A stretch of DNA of 64,000 nt from Papio anubis (lineage: Eukaryota; Chordata; Mammalia; Primates; Cercopithecidae). The stretch spans positions 115,104,385-115,168,384 of the forward strand of contig NC_044981.1 of NCBI RefSeq assembly GCF_008728515.1, given 5' to 3'. Position 1 is the first letter of the stretch. Each line of letters opens with the position of its first letter. Below the pieces are notes generated by a model. The model was not told the DNA's origin. It searched no databases and saw only the letters and a program-made list of their open reading frames with translations. Position numbers and translations under genes: made by a program. Positions 46,740 to 57,555 of this stretch are shown in pieces.

Positions 46740-47460
46740 TCTAAAGTCCAAAAATGGCATTTGGCTTATTTGGTACAAAAATCAAACAGAAAGCATTGTC
46801 AAATATAAAATGGTGTTTAGCATTCTTTGGTCTATACTTGTGTAAATGTGTTATTGATATATATTCCAAAATTATGTTAAACTGCTATATGTTATCAGTA
46901 ATAATTACAATTATTATGTTAAATGACTATGTGCCACAGAAGTAAATTTCCTCATCAATTGTGACTTTAACTGTGGCTGCTCTAAAATGTTTGTCATCCA
47001 CAGACAGTTATTATCTCACATTGGTCCTCTTTAAAAAATGATTTTATAATCAGCTATAAAACTTAACAGGTGCTCTTAAATGCAGGTTTCTGATTAATAA
47101 CTTTGGAAAATTGTAACATTAGAATAAAAAACTATTCAAATATAAGAGTGAATGGTGTTTGGTTTTCTTTGGACTGTATTTGTATAAATATGTTATTAAG
47201 ATGTATTCCAAAATTATGGAAAACTTCTACAATGTTACTATAATTTAGTGTACATTATCAATAATTATAATTATGTAAAATTGTTGTACACCACAGAAGT
47301 AACCAAAATTCCTAGTCAATTATAGATTTAATAATGGCTACAGACTTGTCATCCACAGATATTTTGTCTTACTTTGGTCCTTTTCAAAAGGCAGTTTATA
47401 ATAAAATATAAGGCTCTAAGTGCAGGTCTCAAATAACTTTAAAAATTGTGCTACTGGAAT
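46740..47460 (+). repeat. ~340-bp diverged tandem duplication in proviral internal DNA
   Basis: Two blocks share sequence and order. At 46797-47100 one reads 'aatggtgtttagcattcttt', 'aaaattatgttaaactgcta', 'ccacagaagtaaatttcc', 'gtcatccacagacagtta', 'cattggtcctctttaaaa' and 'aaatgcaggtttctgatt'. At 47140-47440 the other has 'aatggtgtttggttttcttt', 'aaaattatggaaaacttcta', 'ccacagaagtaaccaaaat', 'gtcatccacagatattt', 'ctttggtccttttcaaaa' and 'agtgcaggtctcaaataac'. They differ by about 20%, so the duplication is old, perhaps older than the insertion. Confidence 0.8.
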
Positions 47461-47705
47461 TTAAAAAAAAAAAAAACAAATTTCTTGGACTGTCATAAAA
47501 AGCTAATGCATTTTATTTGCAAAGCCAAAAAACTTACATCTTTAAAGCTATTTGCAACTTTTAACAAGTATGCTCCTATAAACAAAACTTAAAGCATATT
47601 TGTTCTTCTCTACCTTATTTCTCCAGAATTTAAAAACTATTTGTAAGTATTCCCAATTTATGGCAGTATAGTTAATTGCATATTACAATAAAAATCTGTT
47701 GTCTT

Positions 47706-47982
47706 GGCCGGGCACAGTGGCTCACGCCTGTAATCCCCGAACTTTGGGAGGTCGAGGAGGGCAGATCACGAGTTCAGGAGATGGAGACTATCCTAGCTAA
47801 CATGGTGAAACCCCATCTCTACTAAAAATACAAAAAATTAGCTGGGCGTGGCAGCAGGCACCTGTAGTCCCAGCTACTCGGGAGGCTGAGGCAGGAGAAT
47901 GGCGTGAACCCGTGAGGCGGGGCTTGCAGTGAGCCGAGATTGCGCCACTGCCCTCCAGCCTGGGTAAAAGAGCAATACTCTG

Positions 47983-48021
<39 letters not shown>
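47706..48021 (+). mobile_element. Alu (Y-type) in the provirus, sense, with TSD
   Basis: Complete dimer with an A-tail of about 40 bases. The duplication is aaaaatctgttgtctt (47690-47705) and aaaaatctgttttctt (48022-48037), one mismatch. Confidence 0.95.
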
Positions 48022-48030
<9 letters not shown>

Positions 48031-48073
48031 TTTTCTTTTGTAACAGAACGCAATTTAAAAACTTGGTTATTTT

Positions 48074-48391
48074 CAGCCAGGCGTGGTGGCTCACGCCTGT
48101 AATCCCAGCACTTTGGGAGGCCGAGGCAGGCAGATCACGAGGTCAGGAGATCGAGACCATCCTGGCTAACAGGGTGAAACCCTGTCTCTACTAAAAATAC
48201 AAAAGGAAATCAGCCAGGCGTGGTAGTGGGTGCCTGTAGTCCCAGCTACTCGGGAGGCTGAGGCAGGAGAATCGCTTGAACTCGGGAGGCAGAGCTTGCA
48301 ATGAGCTGAGATCACGCCACTGCACTCCAGCCTGGGCCACAGAGAGAAGAGTCCGTCTCAAAAAACCAACCAACCAACCAAACAAACAAAC
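48074..48391 (+). mobile_element. Alu in the provirus, sense, perfect TSD
   Basis: Complete dimer whose tail is a (CCAA)n/(CAAA)n tract (48366-48391). A 16-bp perfect duplication, aaaacttggttatttt, lies at 48058-48073 and 48392-48407. It is only 37 bp after the preceding Alu's duplication. Confidence 0.96.
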
Positions 48392-48682
48392 AAAACTTGG
48401 TTATTTTATTAAGTCTTTGACTGAAATGGCATGGTTCCTTTAAAGAATCCAAGTTGATTTACAGAGCCAATTAAAGCAGGTTGGGGCACCTGGCCTCATA
48501 CCTTGTCCACACAGATTCCCTGTACAAGGTTCCTGACCTGTGGTAAATAAAAAATGTCACCTTCTAACAGGCCCAGGAACCCCACATTATCTTAGGACCT
48601 CCAGAGAAAAGGAATTTGCCCAACTCATATATATTTAAGGATATAAACCATGGGTAGGCTCGGCTTTTAAAAAGTCTTAGCT

Positions 48683-48984
48683 GGCCGGGCGCGGTGGCTC
48701 AAGCCTGTAATCCCAGCACTTTGGGAGGCCGAGGCGGGTGGATCACAAGGTCAGGAGATCGAGACTATCCCTGGCTAACATGGTGAAACCCCGTCTCTAC
48801 TAAAAATACAAAAAACTAGCCGGGCGCGGTAGCGGGCGCCTGTAGTCCCAGCTACTCGGGAGGCTGAGGCGGGAGAATGGCGTGAACCCGGGGGGCGGAG
48901 CTTGCAGTGAGCCGAGATCTGGCCACTGCGCTCCAGCCTGGGAGACACAGCGAGACTCCGTCTCAAAAAAAAAAAAAAAAAAAA
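48683..48984 (+). mobile_element. AluYR-type (Old World monkey) element, sense, perfect TSD
   Basis: Near-intact young Alu with ggctcaagcc, actagccgggcg and gagatctggcc. Perfect 14-bp duplication aaaaagtcttagct (48669-48682 and 48985-48998). It carries many intact CpGs, another sign of youth. Confidence 0.93.
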
Positions 48985-49287
48985 AAAAAGTCTTAGCTAA
49001 AATTATTCATAGAATAAAGTTTTATCAAAGCCAATTTAAAAAGTCTAAGTAAAAAATAATTATTCTTGCTACACTGTATGCAAATAATCAGGCCAAGTGC
49101 AGAAAGACCAAAGTTTATTTTGTAAACAAATCAGTTCTATCATGATTTGTTTTTAATAAAAATAGGGACTAAAGAAAAAAATTATGCTTCGAAAGAAAAA
49201 CTATAGTACACTGTTGTTAGCTGTTCTTAAGGTTTTTTCTGCAGTTTAAACTAAATTCTAAATTACGTGTTTGTTGAAAGTCCCCAA

Positions 49288-49425
49288 ACTAATGTTTTCA
49301 AATCTTTGCTTTTAAAATTGAAAATTGTACTCCTCATCCTAGGACTCGTTGTTTACCTTATAGTAGGCTGTTCACTTAAACACTGTAGTAAAACTATAAA
49401 TGAAAATACTAATGTTTTTGCCCTG
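49288..49425 (+). pseudogene. env transmembrane-anchor-like remnant of the provirus
   Basis: Within an open frame of 104 codons (49267-49581), residues about 17-36 form one long hydrophobic stretch of Leu, Ile and Val followed by Cys and basic residues. This is the usual shape of a retroviral envelope membrane anchor and tail. It lies directly upstream of the polypurine tract, where the env C-terminus belongs. The upstream surface and fusion regions are not readable. Assignment is by position and composition only. The frame is broken upstream, so no functional protein is expected. Confidence 0.5.
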
Positions 49426-49614
49426 AAAGCCTTGGAAGCTCAACCAGGTCTGCATGAGTACGCTCAGACAATTACAAAGCGGTTCCACACTTCTCACCTT
49501 GGGGTTCACTCCCATTCCCACTCTGTCTCCTGTCAGCGGGAAGAAGCCAAAGCAATCAACGGCCTTTTCCTGTCTTCATAGCTTATACCTTGAAATTAAG
49601 GTGTTATAAAACCC

Positions 49615-49625
49615 AAAGGAAGGGA
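49615..49625 (+). other. ERV1 polypurine tract
   Basis: AAAGGAAGGGA one base upstream of the 3' LTR start. It is the plus-strand primer of the provirus and supports the LTR boundary. Confidence 0.8.
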
Positions 49626-49626
49626 C

Positions 49627-50302
49627 TGAAACTGCCTTTGCAAAATTGTAACTGAGACAGTGAAAGAGATCTAACTTAACTGACTTCATCTCCCTTCTAA
49701 CCTCCAAGCTGTCCTTGTTCATTCCTGGTCGCAGGCTGAACTAACTTTGGGAGAAACTTAGTTTATAGTTTAAAGAAAGACAGTAACAGCCCTTTCCCAA
49801 AGCAGATCTCTCCTTCTTGCCTGGAGACTAGATTGCTTTTATAGGACTAACGTTCACCACAAAATTAAAAATTATGGTTTAGGAGTCATGCAGCTAGAGG
49901 TGACAAGATTTTAACCTTCCCTAAACTGCTCCTAAGATCAGTGCTTGAGATATTTTGCAGACCCTGTACTTGATGGATCAGCTGGCACCAACCAGATCAA
50001 CCAACTGGCTCATCTGATCTTGCGGCCCCCACCCAGGAACTGATTCAGCGCAAAAAGAGAGCTTCAACTTCCTATGATTTTATCTGTAACTCCTGGCTCA
50101 CTGGCTTCCCCCCACCCCCCAAGTTATCTTTAAAAACTCTGCTCCCTGAATGCTCGGGGAGACTGACTTGAGTAATAATAAAACTCTGGTCTCCCGCACA
50201 GCCAGCTCTGCATGAATTACACTTTCTCCTTTGCAATTCCCCTGTCTTGATGAATTGGCTCTGTCTAGGCAGCAGGCAAGGTAAACCCCTTGGGTAGTTA
50301 CA
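49627..50302 (+). repeat. ERV1 3' LTR
   Basis: 676 bp, TGAAACTGCC to TTACA. AATAAA at 50177-50182. It is collinear with the 5' LTR, with about 12% substitutions and a few small indels by eye, including loss of the 'ccagtcagg' segment seen in the 5' copy near 41315. Confidence 0.9.
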
Positions 50303-50306
50303 ATCC

Positions 50307-50689
50307 TTGCCCTAACCATTCATTTAGACAAGATACTTTGAACTCTGTTTGGGGAGGTTTGGATTTCACACGAGATTTTGCTTTAAAAAGGGTGCCATGA
50401 GAAAAAAGAACTCAGTCCTTTCGCCTGTGACTCGTCATGTCTCTACAAGTGCTCTTACTTCACACAGCAGAAAACTCAGCCTGGAAAGGTAAAAGGGTTC
50501 ACCGCCCTTGGGCCCAAAACAAAACTAGCTAATGGCATCACAGGGCTCTGCATTCCACATTCCTCTTGCAGTCCTTCACCTCTATTCTAGGTACCTCGGG
50601 TCATGTTCACACTGTGGGAAGAGATGGCCTGCCCTCCTGGTCCTCCTTATCTCCTGGGCTAGGCTGAGAATCTACACTGGGGCTTCTGA
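50307..50689. other. Unique DNA flanking the provirus
   Basis: No repeat family or gene recognised. Confidence 0.45.
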
Positions 50690-51005
50690 TGGTTAATTTT
50701 AAGTGTCGACTTGGCTTGACTGTGGTGCCCAGTTTATTTTTGTAACATATCAGTCTAGACATTGTTGTGAAGTAATTTTTAGATGTTGATTAACATTTAA
50801 ATCAGTAGATTCTGAATAAAGCAGATTAGCCTGCATAATGTGGATAGGCATCATCCAATCAGTTGGTGGCCTTAAGAGAAAAAGACTAAAGTCCCCCAAG
50901 AAAAAAGGAATTCTGCTTCCAGACTGCCCTCAATCTCAAGACTGCAACATCAGCTTTCTTGGATCCCTGGATCTGCAGCTGCCAGTCTGCCCCACAGTGG
51001 TGTTA
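50690..51005 (+). mobile_element. Common mammalian LTR-like repeat
   Basis: Begins gatggttaattttaagtgtc and continues 'gcccagtttatttttgtaac', 'catcagtctagacattgt'-like sequence, 'gattaacatttaaatcagta', 'gcctgcataatgtggatag' and 'catccaatcagttggtggcc'. I know the consensus from many loci but not its exact name. Confidence 0.65.
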
Positions 51006-51030
51006 CCAATTCCTTAAAATAAGAGAGGAG

Positions 51031-51062
51031 GCGGGGGGCGGGGGGTGCGGAGAAAGGGGGGG
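51031..51062 (+). promoter_or_regulatory. G-rich tract, G-quadruplex potential
   Basis: Runs of six, five to six and seven Gs within 32 bases (gcggggggcggggggtgcgg, then agaaaggggggg). Enough G-runs exist for a quadruplex if the long runs are split. It lies between an old LTR-like repeat and an Alu remnant. Confidence 0.5.
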
Positions 51063-51222
51063 AGAAAGGAAACACATCCTCTTGGTTTTGTTTCTCTAAT
51101 ACGGATCTCTTCATTCTGCTGGACTCCTGGTGACTCTCTTCTTGGTGTCTTCTGTCACCACTGATGCTCTTGCAAATCCTGTCCTCTACCTTCCTGCTGT
51201 CAGTTTTTCTTCCTATTTTTCT

Positions 51223-51377
51223 TTTTTTTAAGACAGAGTTTCACTCTTGTTGCCCAGGCTAGAGTGCAATGGTGCGATCTCAGCTCACGGCAACCTCCGC
51301 CTCCCGAGTTCAAGCCATTCTCCTGCCTTAGCCTCTGGAGTAGCTGGGATTACAGGTGGGAGCCACCGCGCCCGGCC
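51223..51377 (-). mobile_element. Half-size Alu made by arm-to-arm deletion, antisense
   Basis: It keeps the 3' end of the right arm, reads to 'gctgggattacaggtggg', then jumps straight to 'agccaccgcgcccggcc', the 5' end of the left arm. The phrase gctgggattacagg occurs in both arms, so unequal recombination between them would give this exact structure. Confidence 0.85.
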
Positions 51378-51911
51378 TTGGTTTCCTAAATGCTCTCTCT
51401 TCTTGATCAGTAGGTCTACTATGAAGTTGAGGCCTCAGGCCCTCTTGCCCTGGTTTTCCCAGGCCCTTTACCTAATTTTGTATTCTTTTCCTTTAAAGAA
51501 GACCTTTACATTTCATACACTTCATGACCCGCAAGCCCTGTACCCGCCCCAGGGCTTGGTGGATTGGTCTGGACCCCTGTGCCGGGTCTGGGCTCCAGGC
51601 ATGCTGGCCTCTGCTGGCACTGCCAGCCCCCTTCCCAACTAAGGCCTGACCCCTGGCTGCACTGCTTTCATTCTGCTGTACAGGGAGGATGACACAGGAA
51701 GTAAAACACCACCACTCCCCCAAATCTCACTTTAAAAGAACTTTAGTTGACATTTATTAGTCAAAATCTGAACTACAAGTAACCATAATAAAAATGCCTT
51801 CTCGGTGGTACAGGCTAAATGTTTAACAACTGGCTCTCCGGGAGGAAAAATGTATGCATGTGGACACATTCATAACCTCATTATAACTATGTTATAAACT
51901 GTACTGATACA

Positions 51912-52650
51912 AAGGCTATGTACAAAGATGTTCGTGTGGATGTGGTGAAAAGGGAACACTTTGATACTGTGGGTGGAAATGTAAATTAGTACAACAACTA
52001 TGAAAAACAGTCTGGAGATTCCTTAAAGAACTAAAAGTAGAACTACCATTTGATCCAGTAATCTCACTGCTGGGTATCTACCCAAAGGAAAAGAAGTCTT
52101 TATATGAAAAAGACACATGCACACACATGTTTATAGCAGCACAATTTGCAATTGTAAAGATATGGAACTAACCTAAGTGCTCATAACTAATGAGTAGATA
52201 AAGATAATGTGGTGTATATATATATATACATACACACACACACACATACATATATACACACACCATGGAATACTACTCAGTCATAAAAAGGAATGAAATA
52301 ATGTGTTTTGCAGCAACCTGGATGGAGCTGGAGGTCATGATTCTAAGTGAAGTAACTCAGGAATGGAAACCCAAATATCATATGTTCTCACTTATAAGTG
52401 GAGGCTAAGCTATGAGGATGCAAAGGCCTAAGAATGATATAATGGACTTTGGGGACTCAAGGAGGTGGGGGAAGTGGGAGGGAGTGAGGGATAAAAGACT
52501 ACCTATTGGGTACAGTGTACACTGCTTAGGTGACAGGTGCACCAAATCTCAGAAATCACCACTTAAGAACTTACCTATGTAACCAAAAACCACCTGTACC
52601 TCCAAAACTGAAATAAAAATAATTATTAAAAAAAAAATATATATATATAT
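51912..52650 (+). mobile_element. L1 3' end, 5'-truncated, sense
   Basis: Sense L1 phrases in order: 'gtggatgtggtgaaaaggga', 'accatttgatccagtaatct', 'tatagcagcacaatttgcaa', 'ccatggaatactactcagtc', 'tatgttctcacttataagtg', 'ggtgacaggtgcaccaaatc' and a final A/T tail with (TA)n. A TA/CA microsatellite (52215-52262) has grown inside it. The 3' UTR looks like an L1PB/L1MA-age element. Confidence 0.92.
52215..52262 (+). repeat. (TA)n(CA)n compound microsatellite inside L1
   Basis: Alternating TA, CA and TA blocks replacing the short spacer usual at this point of L1 ORF2. Confidence 0.9.
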
Positions 52651-53214
52651 ATATATGAAACACTATGTGCCAGCCACTGTTCTAGGGGATAGTAATAGAG
52701 TAATGAAAAAAAAAACGAACATTTGTTTTCTGGTAGTATCTACATAATAGTTGGTTTTAGTATCTCTTTTGTGATCCTATTCTACAGAAATGATTACTTC
52801 ACTGAATTTCTACAAAATTTTTCAATATTTTTATCTTGTCCATGACAAACTATTATATTGAATATAATTCTCCTATTTCCTCCTTTCTAAAACTTTTTGA
52901 TGATATAATCTCATACAAATTTCTATTATGGGTCATTTTATTGCTCATCTTTAAATAAAATATTTTTTTCTAGACCAAAAATAAAAGGCTATGTAGCACA
53001 CAATTTACAAAATAAATAAACTCTATAATATCCCTCATTATGAACTTCATATATCCAATTGGCTCTCACAGAATGTCTTTTGTTGATTTTGGCCGAGCTC
53101 TTATATGGGAAGCCATCCTACAGTTGCAATAATGAGCAATAAGTTCTGACATGAATGTTGGTTGATACATTTGTTTGCACCGATGGGCAAAATGAAAATG
53201 GAGGAACGTGTCCT

Positions 53215-53320
53215 AGTGAGCATTCCATTCCCAGCAACACTCACTGGGTGCCCGCCAGGTACCAGGCATTATGCCGGGCCTGGGGCCGAGGAGCTGAGTA
53301 AGGCATGGGCCTGCCCTCCC
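53215..53320 (-). mobile_element. MIR/L2-like fragment, antisense
   Basis: 'caacactcactgggtgcccg' and 'ccaggtaccaggcattatgc' follow the antisense L2/MIR 3' end pattern. Confidence 0.5.
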
Positions 53321-55529
53321 ATCATATGGAAATAAGAAGATTTAAAACAGCAATTATCCTGGTAATAATCTAAGATTACAATTAAATACTGCAATTTTGG
53401 GCAGGATTTTGAAATGCTTAGCCAAAATCAGTTCTACAATTTACATAATCATAACTGATTATTATGGCTTCAGTGTAATTTCACGTGTGGACTGGACTTT
53501 ATTCACATAAACAGGATTAAAATATTTTTCTAAAAATCAGAACCAAAATTAAGAATCTCTATCATCTCTAAAATGAAAAAAAAAAAAAAAAGAAAAACTT
53601 TTAAGACTATCATTTTTAAATCCTCAAAAGTTTAAATGTCCTGGGATAACTGAAAAATACATTCTGGTTTTCTTATATAGACCTCTTCAGCCAGAAGGGA
53701 TCTACAGGAAAGGGAAAAAGGTTTATGTTTTATAACAGAACACTGTTTAGTGTGTTTCAGTCATGACTGTAGTTTACAACTTTAAATAAGACTAATTCTA
53801 AATGAAAGTAGGGCAAGTTCGGAGGTTAACTTGGATTAACTTGGATCTGTGTTCCACAATTTTATAGGTCCCAGAATAACAGATTAAGACATCAAATTGT
53901 AGAAACAGCAAAGAAGACTGATTATGCAAAATGCCTGGGGCTCAGAACCCTGAATGTGCTTTTTCTCTCTGTGTTTGGGAACCATGGCCTGGTCGGGCAA
54001 TTCCTCAACTCCACCCCAAGCCATTTGCACCTTCGCTCTCTTCAGTCCATGATTCTTAGCTTTTGCAGGAATTCCCCTGTCCACAAGGTTTGCCTCTCAC
54101 TGGTGGTTCTGCTTATTAATTACACAAACCTCGACAAGGACCACAAAGACAAAAAGCAAACCCACAAGCCAGTTGTGGCTCAGGAGGCAGGGACTGGGAC
54201 AGGATGGCATATCTCCAAGATGCAAGGGGAAGGAAGGAGCTGGTTGGCCCCAGAGGGCAACGCCGGCTGCTTCGCTTTGTGCTCCTCAGCATATAGGAAA
54301 TAAGAACTGACGTGCTCTATCACTGAGAAAAAAGCCATCCGCACCTGCCGCCTTTGTGCTGTGCACAGACCATGCTCTTGCGAGGTAAATCTTGGCAAGT
54401 AAAATGTCCCTGCACGTGGGCAGTGCCTGTGTGCACAAGGTAGTAAGTTACTGTATTGCGAAAAATAATTTCTCCTCCAGTATCAGTGTGTTTCCTGTCC
54501 ACATCACCTCCAATGATAGTTCAAAATCTAAGGTTAATTATTACTGCACAGAAATCTCGAACATGAAAAATAAATATTGTCCTTTCTGCAGCAAAAACTC
54601 TAATATGTTTGTTTGATAGTTCGGTTTGGAGTTTACGCAAAGCCTAAGTATCAGAGGGAAAAAAAAAATCGTCCCCATATATGGTAAAAACATACTTTAA
54701 GAAAAAAAAAAAAAACACCGTAAGAAAAAGTGCTGAAGAATCCCTAATGCACATGACATTTTTAAATGTCTTCTCAACCGATTTCTAGAACTAATAAATC
54801 TTTTTCACTCACTTTATTCTAATAAACACATAATACAGATCATAAGTATCTCAGTTGCCATATGCATTGTATAAACTGAGAAATCCTGAAATAACTGTTT
54901 TAATGACAATATGCAAAAAAAATTCTTATAGTACAAAATATTTGTAAGTGTCCAATTCATTTTTATTGGATATTTTAAAAATGTTCTAAAATGAGTATAA
55001 TACTAGCAAAATAAGTGGTATGAAAAGCATTAATAAAACCAAATGCTTTGCTTAGAGGTGGAGATGAAGTAGGCAGAAAGTAAAAATGACCCAAGGAAAT
55101 CATTACTGATGAGTTTATTCAGCATTTTCTATGTGTGCTACATCCTTTATGCAAACCTTCTGGAAGGCTTCCTATGAGGTTGTCTATAATGAAACAATAA
55201 GTGTCCAATCATCCTGTATATCTTAGCAACACAACAAGAGAGCTCATCTGCATGTATACCTTATAAGACAATTAAAGTTTATACTATTAGCAGAAGAGAA
55301 TGTTCAATTCTAGAAGATAAATACACCTAAATTACATTAAATTGGTATTCATCAAATTGTTGGATTAAGACCAATTGAAGTTATTCTTGAATAATATTGG
55401 GGTATAGATAAGAATAAAATCTATATCTTATTTGATAAGGTTAGAAGAACAATATTTATAATATTTTAAAAACATGATTGCCAATGTATGAAAACTTATT
55501 TGATTTACATAAATATAACTGCAAATATT

Positions 55530-55563
55530 TCACTAGTAGTTTTATTTCACTAGTAGTTTTATT
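55530..55563 (+). repeat. 17-bp tandem duplication
   Basis: The unit ttcactagtagttttat is present twice in succession. Confidence 0.9.
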
Positions 55564-55615
55564 GCTAACATGCCTGTGAATAGATCTGCCATTTTCATTT
55601 TTAATAAAAGCTAAC

Positions 55616-55860
55616 ACTGAATATATAATGGTTTACTAAGTGCTTACTATGTACCAACCACTAAGCTAAGTGCTTTACATACATTTTCTGACTTAATCCT
55701 CAGAACATTTCTAGGCAGGAGGAAACACTGTTATGTTAGATTTATCTATAAGGAAACAGTGGCAGGGAAAGCTGAAGCAATTTGGCTGAGGTCACACAGA
55801 TCAAAAGTGATGGAGTCAGGACCATGTGAATTGGGAGTCTGAGATTTATTTCATCAATGG
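55616..55860 (-). mobile_element. MIR SINE, antisense, long copy
   Basis: 'tactaagtgcttactatgta', 'aacagtggcagggaaagctg', 'gaggtcacacagatcaaaag' and 'ggagtcaggaccatgtgaat' keep the antisense order of a nearly complete MIR. Confidence 0.88.
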
Positions 55861-56153
55861 TACTGTTTGGCCCTTGTTTAGGGGGTTATTCTCTCACAAA
55901 TGCCATGCAAATATGCAGTGGATTTATGTTCATCTTTTCCAAGCCTACTTAAAGCTATTGTAATAGTGACTGCTCCTGCATGTGGTAGAAACTGAACTAT
56001 TTAGGGGAGACCACTTTCACTAGGCAACAATCTAGTTTGATCAGCTGTTAGAGTCAAGCTCCAATTCCAACCACATGTGACTGGGATTAACTTAACCACT
56101 GACAACATAACTTTCTAACTCAGGTGGTACAGCACGGATGTAACTCCTTAGGT

Positions 56154-56546
56154 CAGTCTTATGGGGTGAACTGCATTCCCCTAAAATTAATATGTTGAAG
56201 TCCTAACCCCCAGTACCTCAGAATGTGACTGTATTTGGAGACAGGGCCTTTAAAGAGGTGATTAGAGTAAAATAAGGTCACAGGATGGGTCCCAATACAG
56301 TATAACTGGTGTGCTTATAAGAAGAGGAGATTAGGACTCAGGCAAGATACAGAGGGGTGACCACATGAGGACACAGTAAGAAGGCGGCCATTTGCAAGTT
56401 GGGGCACGTGGCCTCAGAAGAAACCACACCTGTCTACACCTTGATCTTGGACTTCAAGCCTCCAGAACTGTAAGAAAATAAAATTCTGTTGCTGAAGCCA
56501 CTCAGTCTGTGGTATTTTATTATGGCAGTCATAGCAAACGAATACA
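56154..56546 (+). mobile_element. MLT1C/D-type MaLR LTR
   Basis: 'atggggtgaactgcattccc', 'gaagtcctaacccccagtac', 'ctgtatttggagacagggcc', 'gaggacacagtaagaaggcg', 'acaccttgatcttggacttc' and 'gtctgtggtattttattatg' are the successive consensus landmarks. It ends 'aacgaataca'. About 50 bp further on is the MST provirus. Confidence 0.88.
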
Positions 56547-56597
56547 GTCAGCAGTTAAATCCATGCTTAACCCTTGCTGGTTTATCCGGTTCCTGAG

Positions 56598-56954
56598 TGA
56601 TACGGTTTGGATCTGTGTCCCCAGCGAATCTCATGTGAAATTGTCATCCCCAGTGTTAGAGGTGGGGCCTGGTGGGAGATGATTGGGTCATGGGGTTGGA
56701 GTCATCATGAATGGTTTAGCAGCCTCCCGCCTTGTATGGTGAGTGAGTTCTCACAAGATCTGGTTGTTTAAAAGTGTATGGCACCTCCCTCTGTGCACTC
56801 TCTTGCTCCTGTTCCTGCCATGTAAGACGCCTGCCTTCCACCATGAGTACAAGCCCCCTGAGGCCTCCCTAGAAGCAGATGCTGTTATGCTTCATGCACA
56901 GCCTGCGGAACTGTGAGCCAATGAAACCTCTTTTCTTTATAAATTACCCAGTGT
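56598..56954 (+). repeat. MST 5' LTR, 3' end missing
   Basis: Starts TGATACGGTTTGGATCTGTG and stops at 'ttacccagtgtc'; the final U5 segment ending in 'gactaataca' is absent. Confidence 0.85.
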
Positions 56955-57145
56955 CTTGGAAGTAACTAAGCAGTTTTTGATTTTACAGGCTCACAGGTGA
57001 AAGGGACTAGCCTTGTCTGAGATGAGACTTTGGACTTTTCAGTTAATGCTGGAATGAGTTAAGACTTTGAGGAACTGTTGGAAAGGCATGATAGTATTTT
57101 GAAATGTGAGAAAGACATGAGATTTGGGAGGGGCCAGGGGCCACA
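56955..57145 (+). mobile_element. MST internal-region remnant
   Basis: Begins 'ttggaagtaactaagcag', continues 'gattttacaggctcacaggt', 'gagatgagactttggacttt' and 'gggaggggccaggggccaca'. This is the last part of the MaLR internal sequence just before the 3' LTR. Confidence 0.85.
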
Positions 57146-57555
57146 TGATATGGTTTGGATACGTGTACCCACCCAAATCTCATGTTGAATTGTAATCCCC
57201 AGTGCTGGAGGTGGGGCCTGGTGGGAGGTGACTGAATCATGGCAGTGGACTGCTCATGAATGGTTTGGCTCCATACCCCCTTGGAAATGTATAGTGAGTT
57301 CTCAAAAAATCTGGTTGTTTAAAAGTCTATGGCACCTCTGCCCTTGCTCTCTCTTCCTCCTGCTCTGGCCATACTCAGTGCTGGATCACCACTTTGCCTT
57401 CCACCGAAAGTAAAAGCTCCCTGAGCCTCCCTGGAAGCAGATGCTGCCATGCTTCCTGTACAACCTGTAGAATCCAGAGCTGTTAAACCTATTTTCTTTA
57501 TAAATTGCCCAGTCTCTGGTACTTCTTTATAACAATGTGAGAATGGACTAGTACA
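57146..57555 (+). repeat. MST 3' LTR, complete
   Basis: TGATATGGTTTGGATACGTG to GACTAGTACA. Similar to the 5' copy but with clear differences, for example an extra 'actcagtgctggatcaccac' segment near 57373. Confidence 0.88.

Larger units (their letters stand above)
40841..50306 (+). mobile_element. ERV1 (gammaretrovirus-like) provirus with both LTRs
   Basis: Full proviral order: target duplication ATCC (40841-40844), 5' LTR, primer binding site, internal region, polypurine tract, 3' LTR, target duplication ATCC (50303-50306). Both LTRs begin TG and end CA. About 8.1 kb lies between the LTRs, of which roughly 1.8 kb is six later Alu insertions. The primer binding site fits tRNA-Pro, placing it among ERV1 families such as those once named HUERS-P. 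I cannot assign the exact family. No gag, pol or env reading frame of useful length survives. LTR-LTR difference is about 12% by eye, so the insertion is tens of millions of years old and long inactive. Confidence 0.88.
52651..55615. other. Mostly unique AT-rich DNA
   Basis: Contains an L2/MIR-like scrap (52655-52700), a MIR-like GC-richer patch (53215-53320), A-runs and an 11-bp tandem at 53828-53848. The plus-strand frame 53956-54303 (115 codons) overlaps minus-strand frames and has no domain I recognise. Confidence 0.45.

Noticed and set aside
51247..51642. 131-codon plus-strand frame
   Set aside because: Its first third is an antisense Alu reading frame; the rest is short, C/T-rich and unrecognised.
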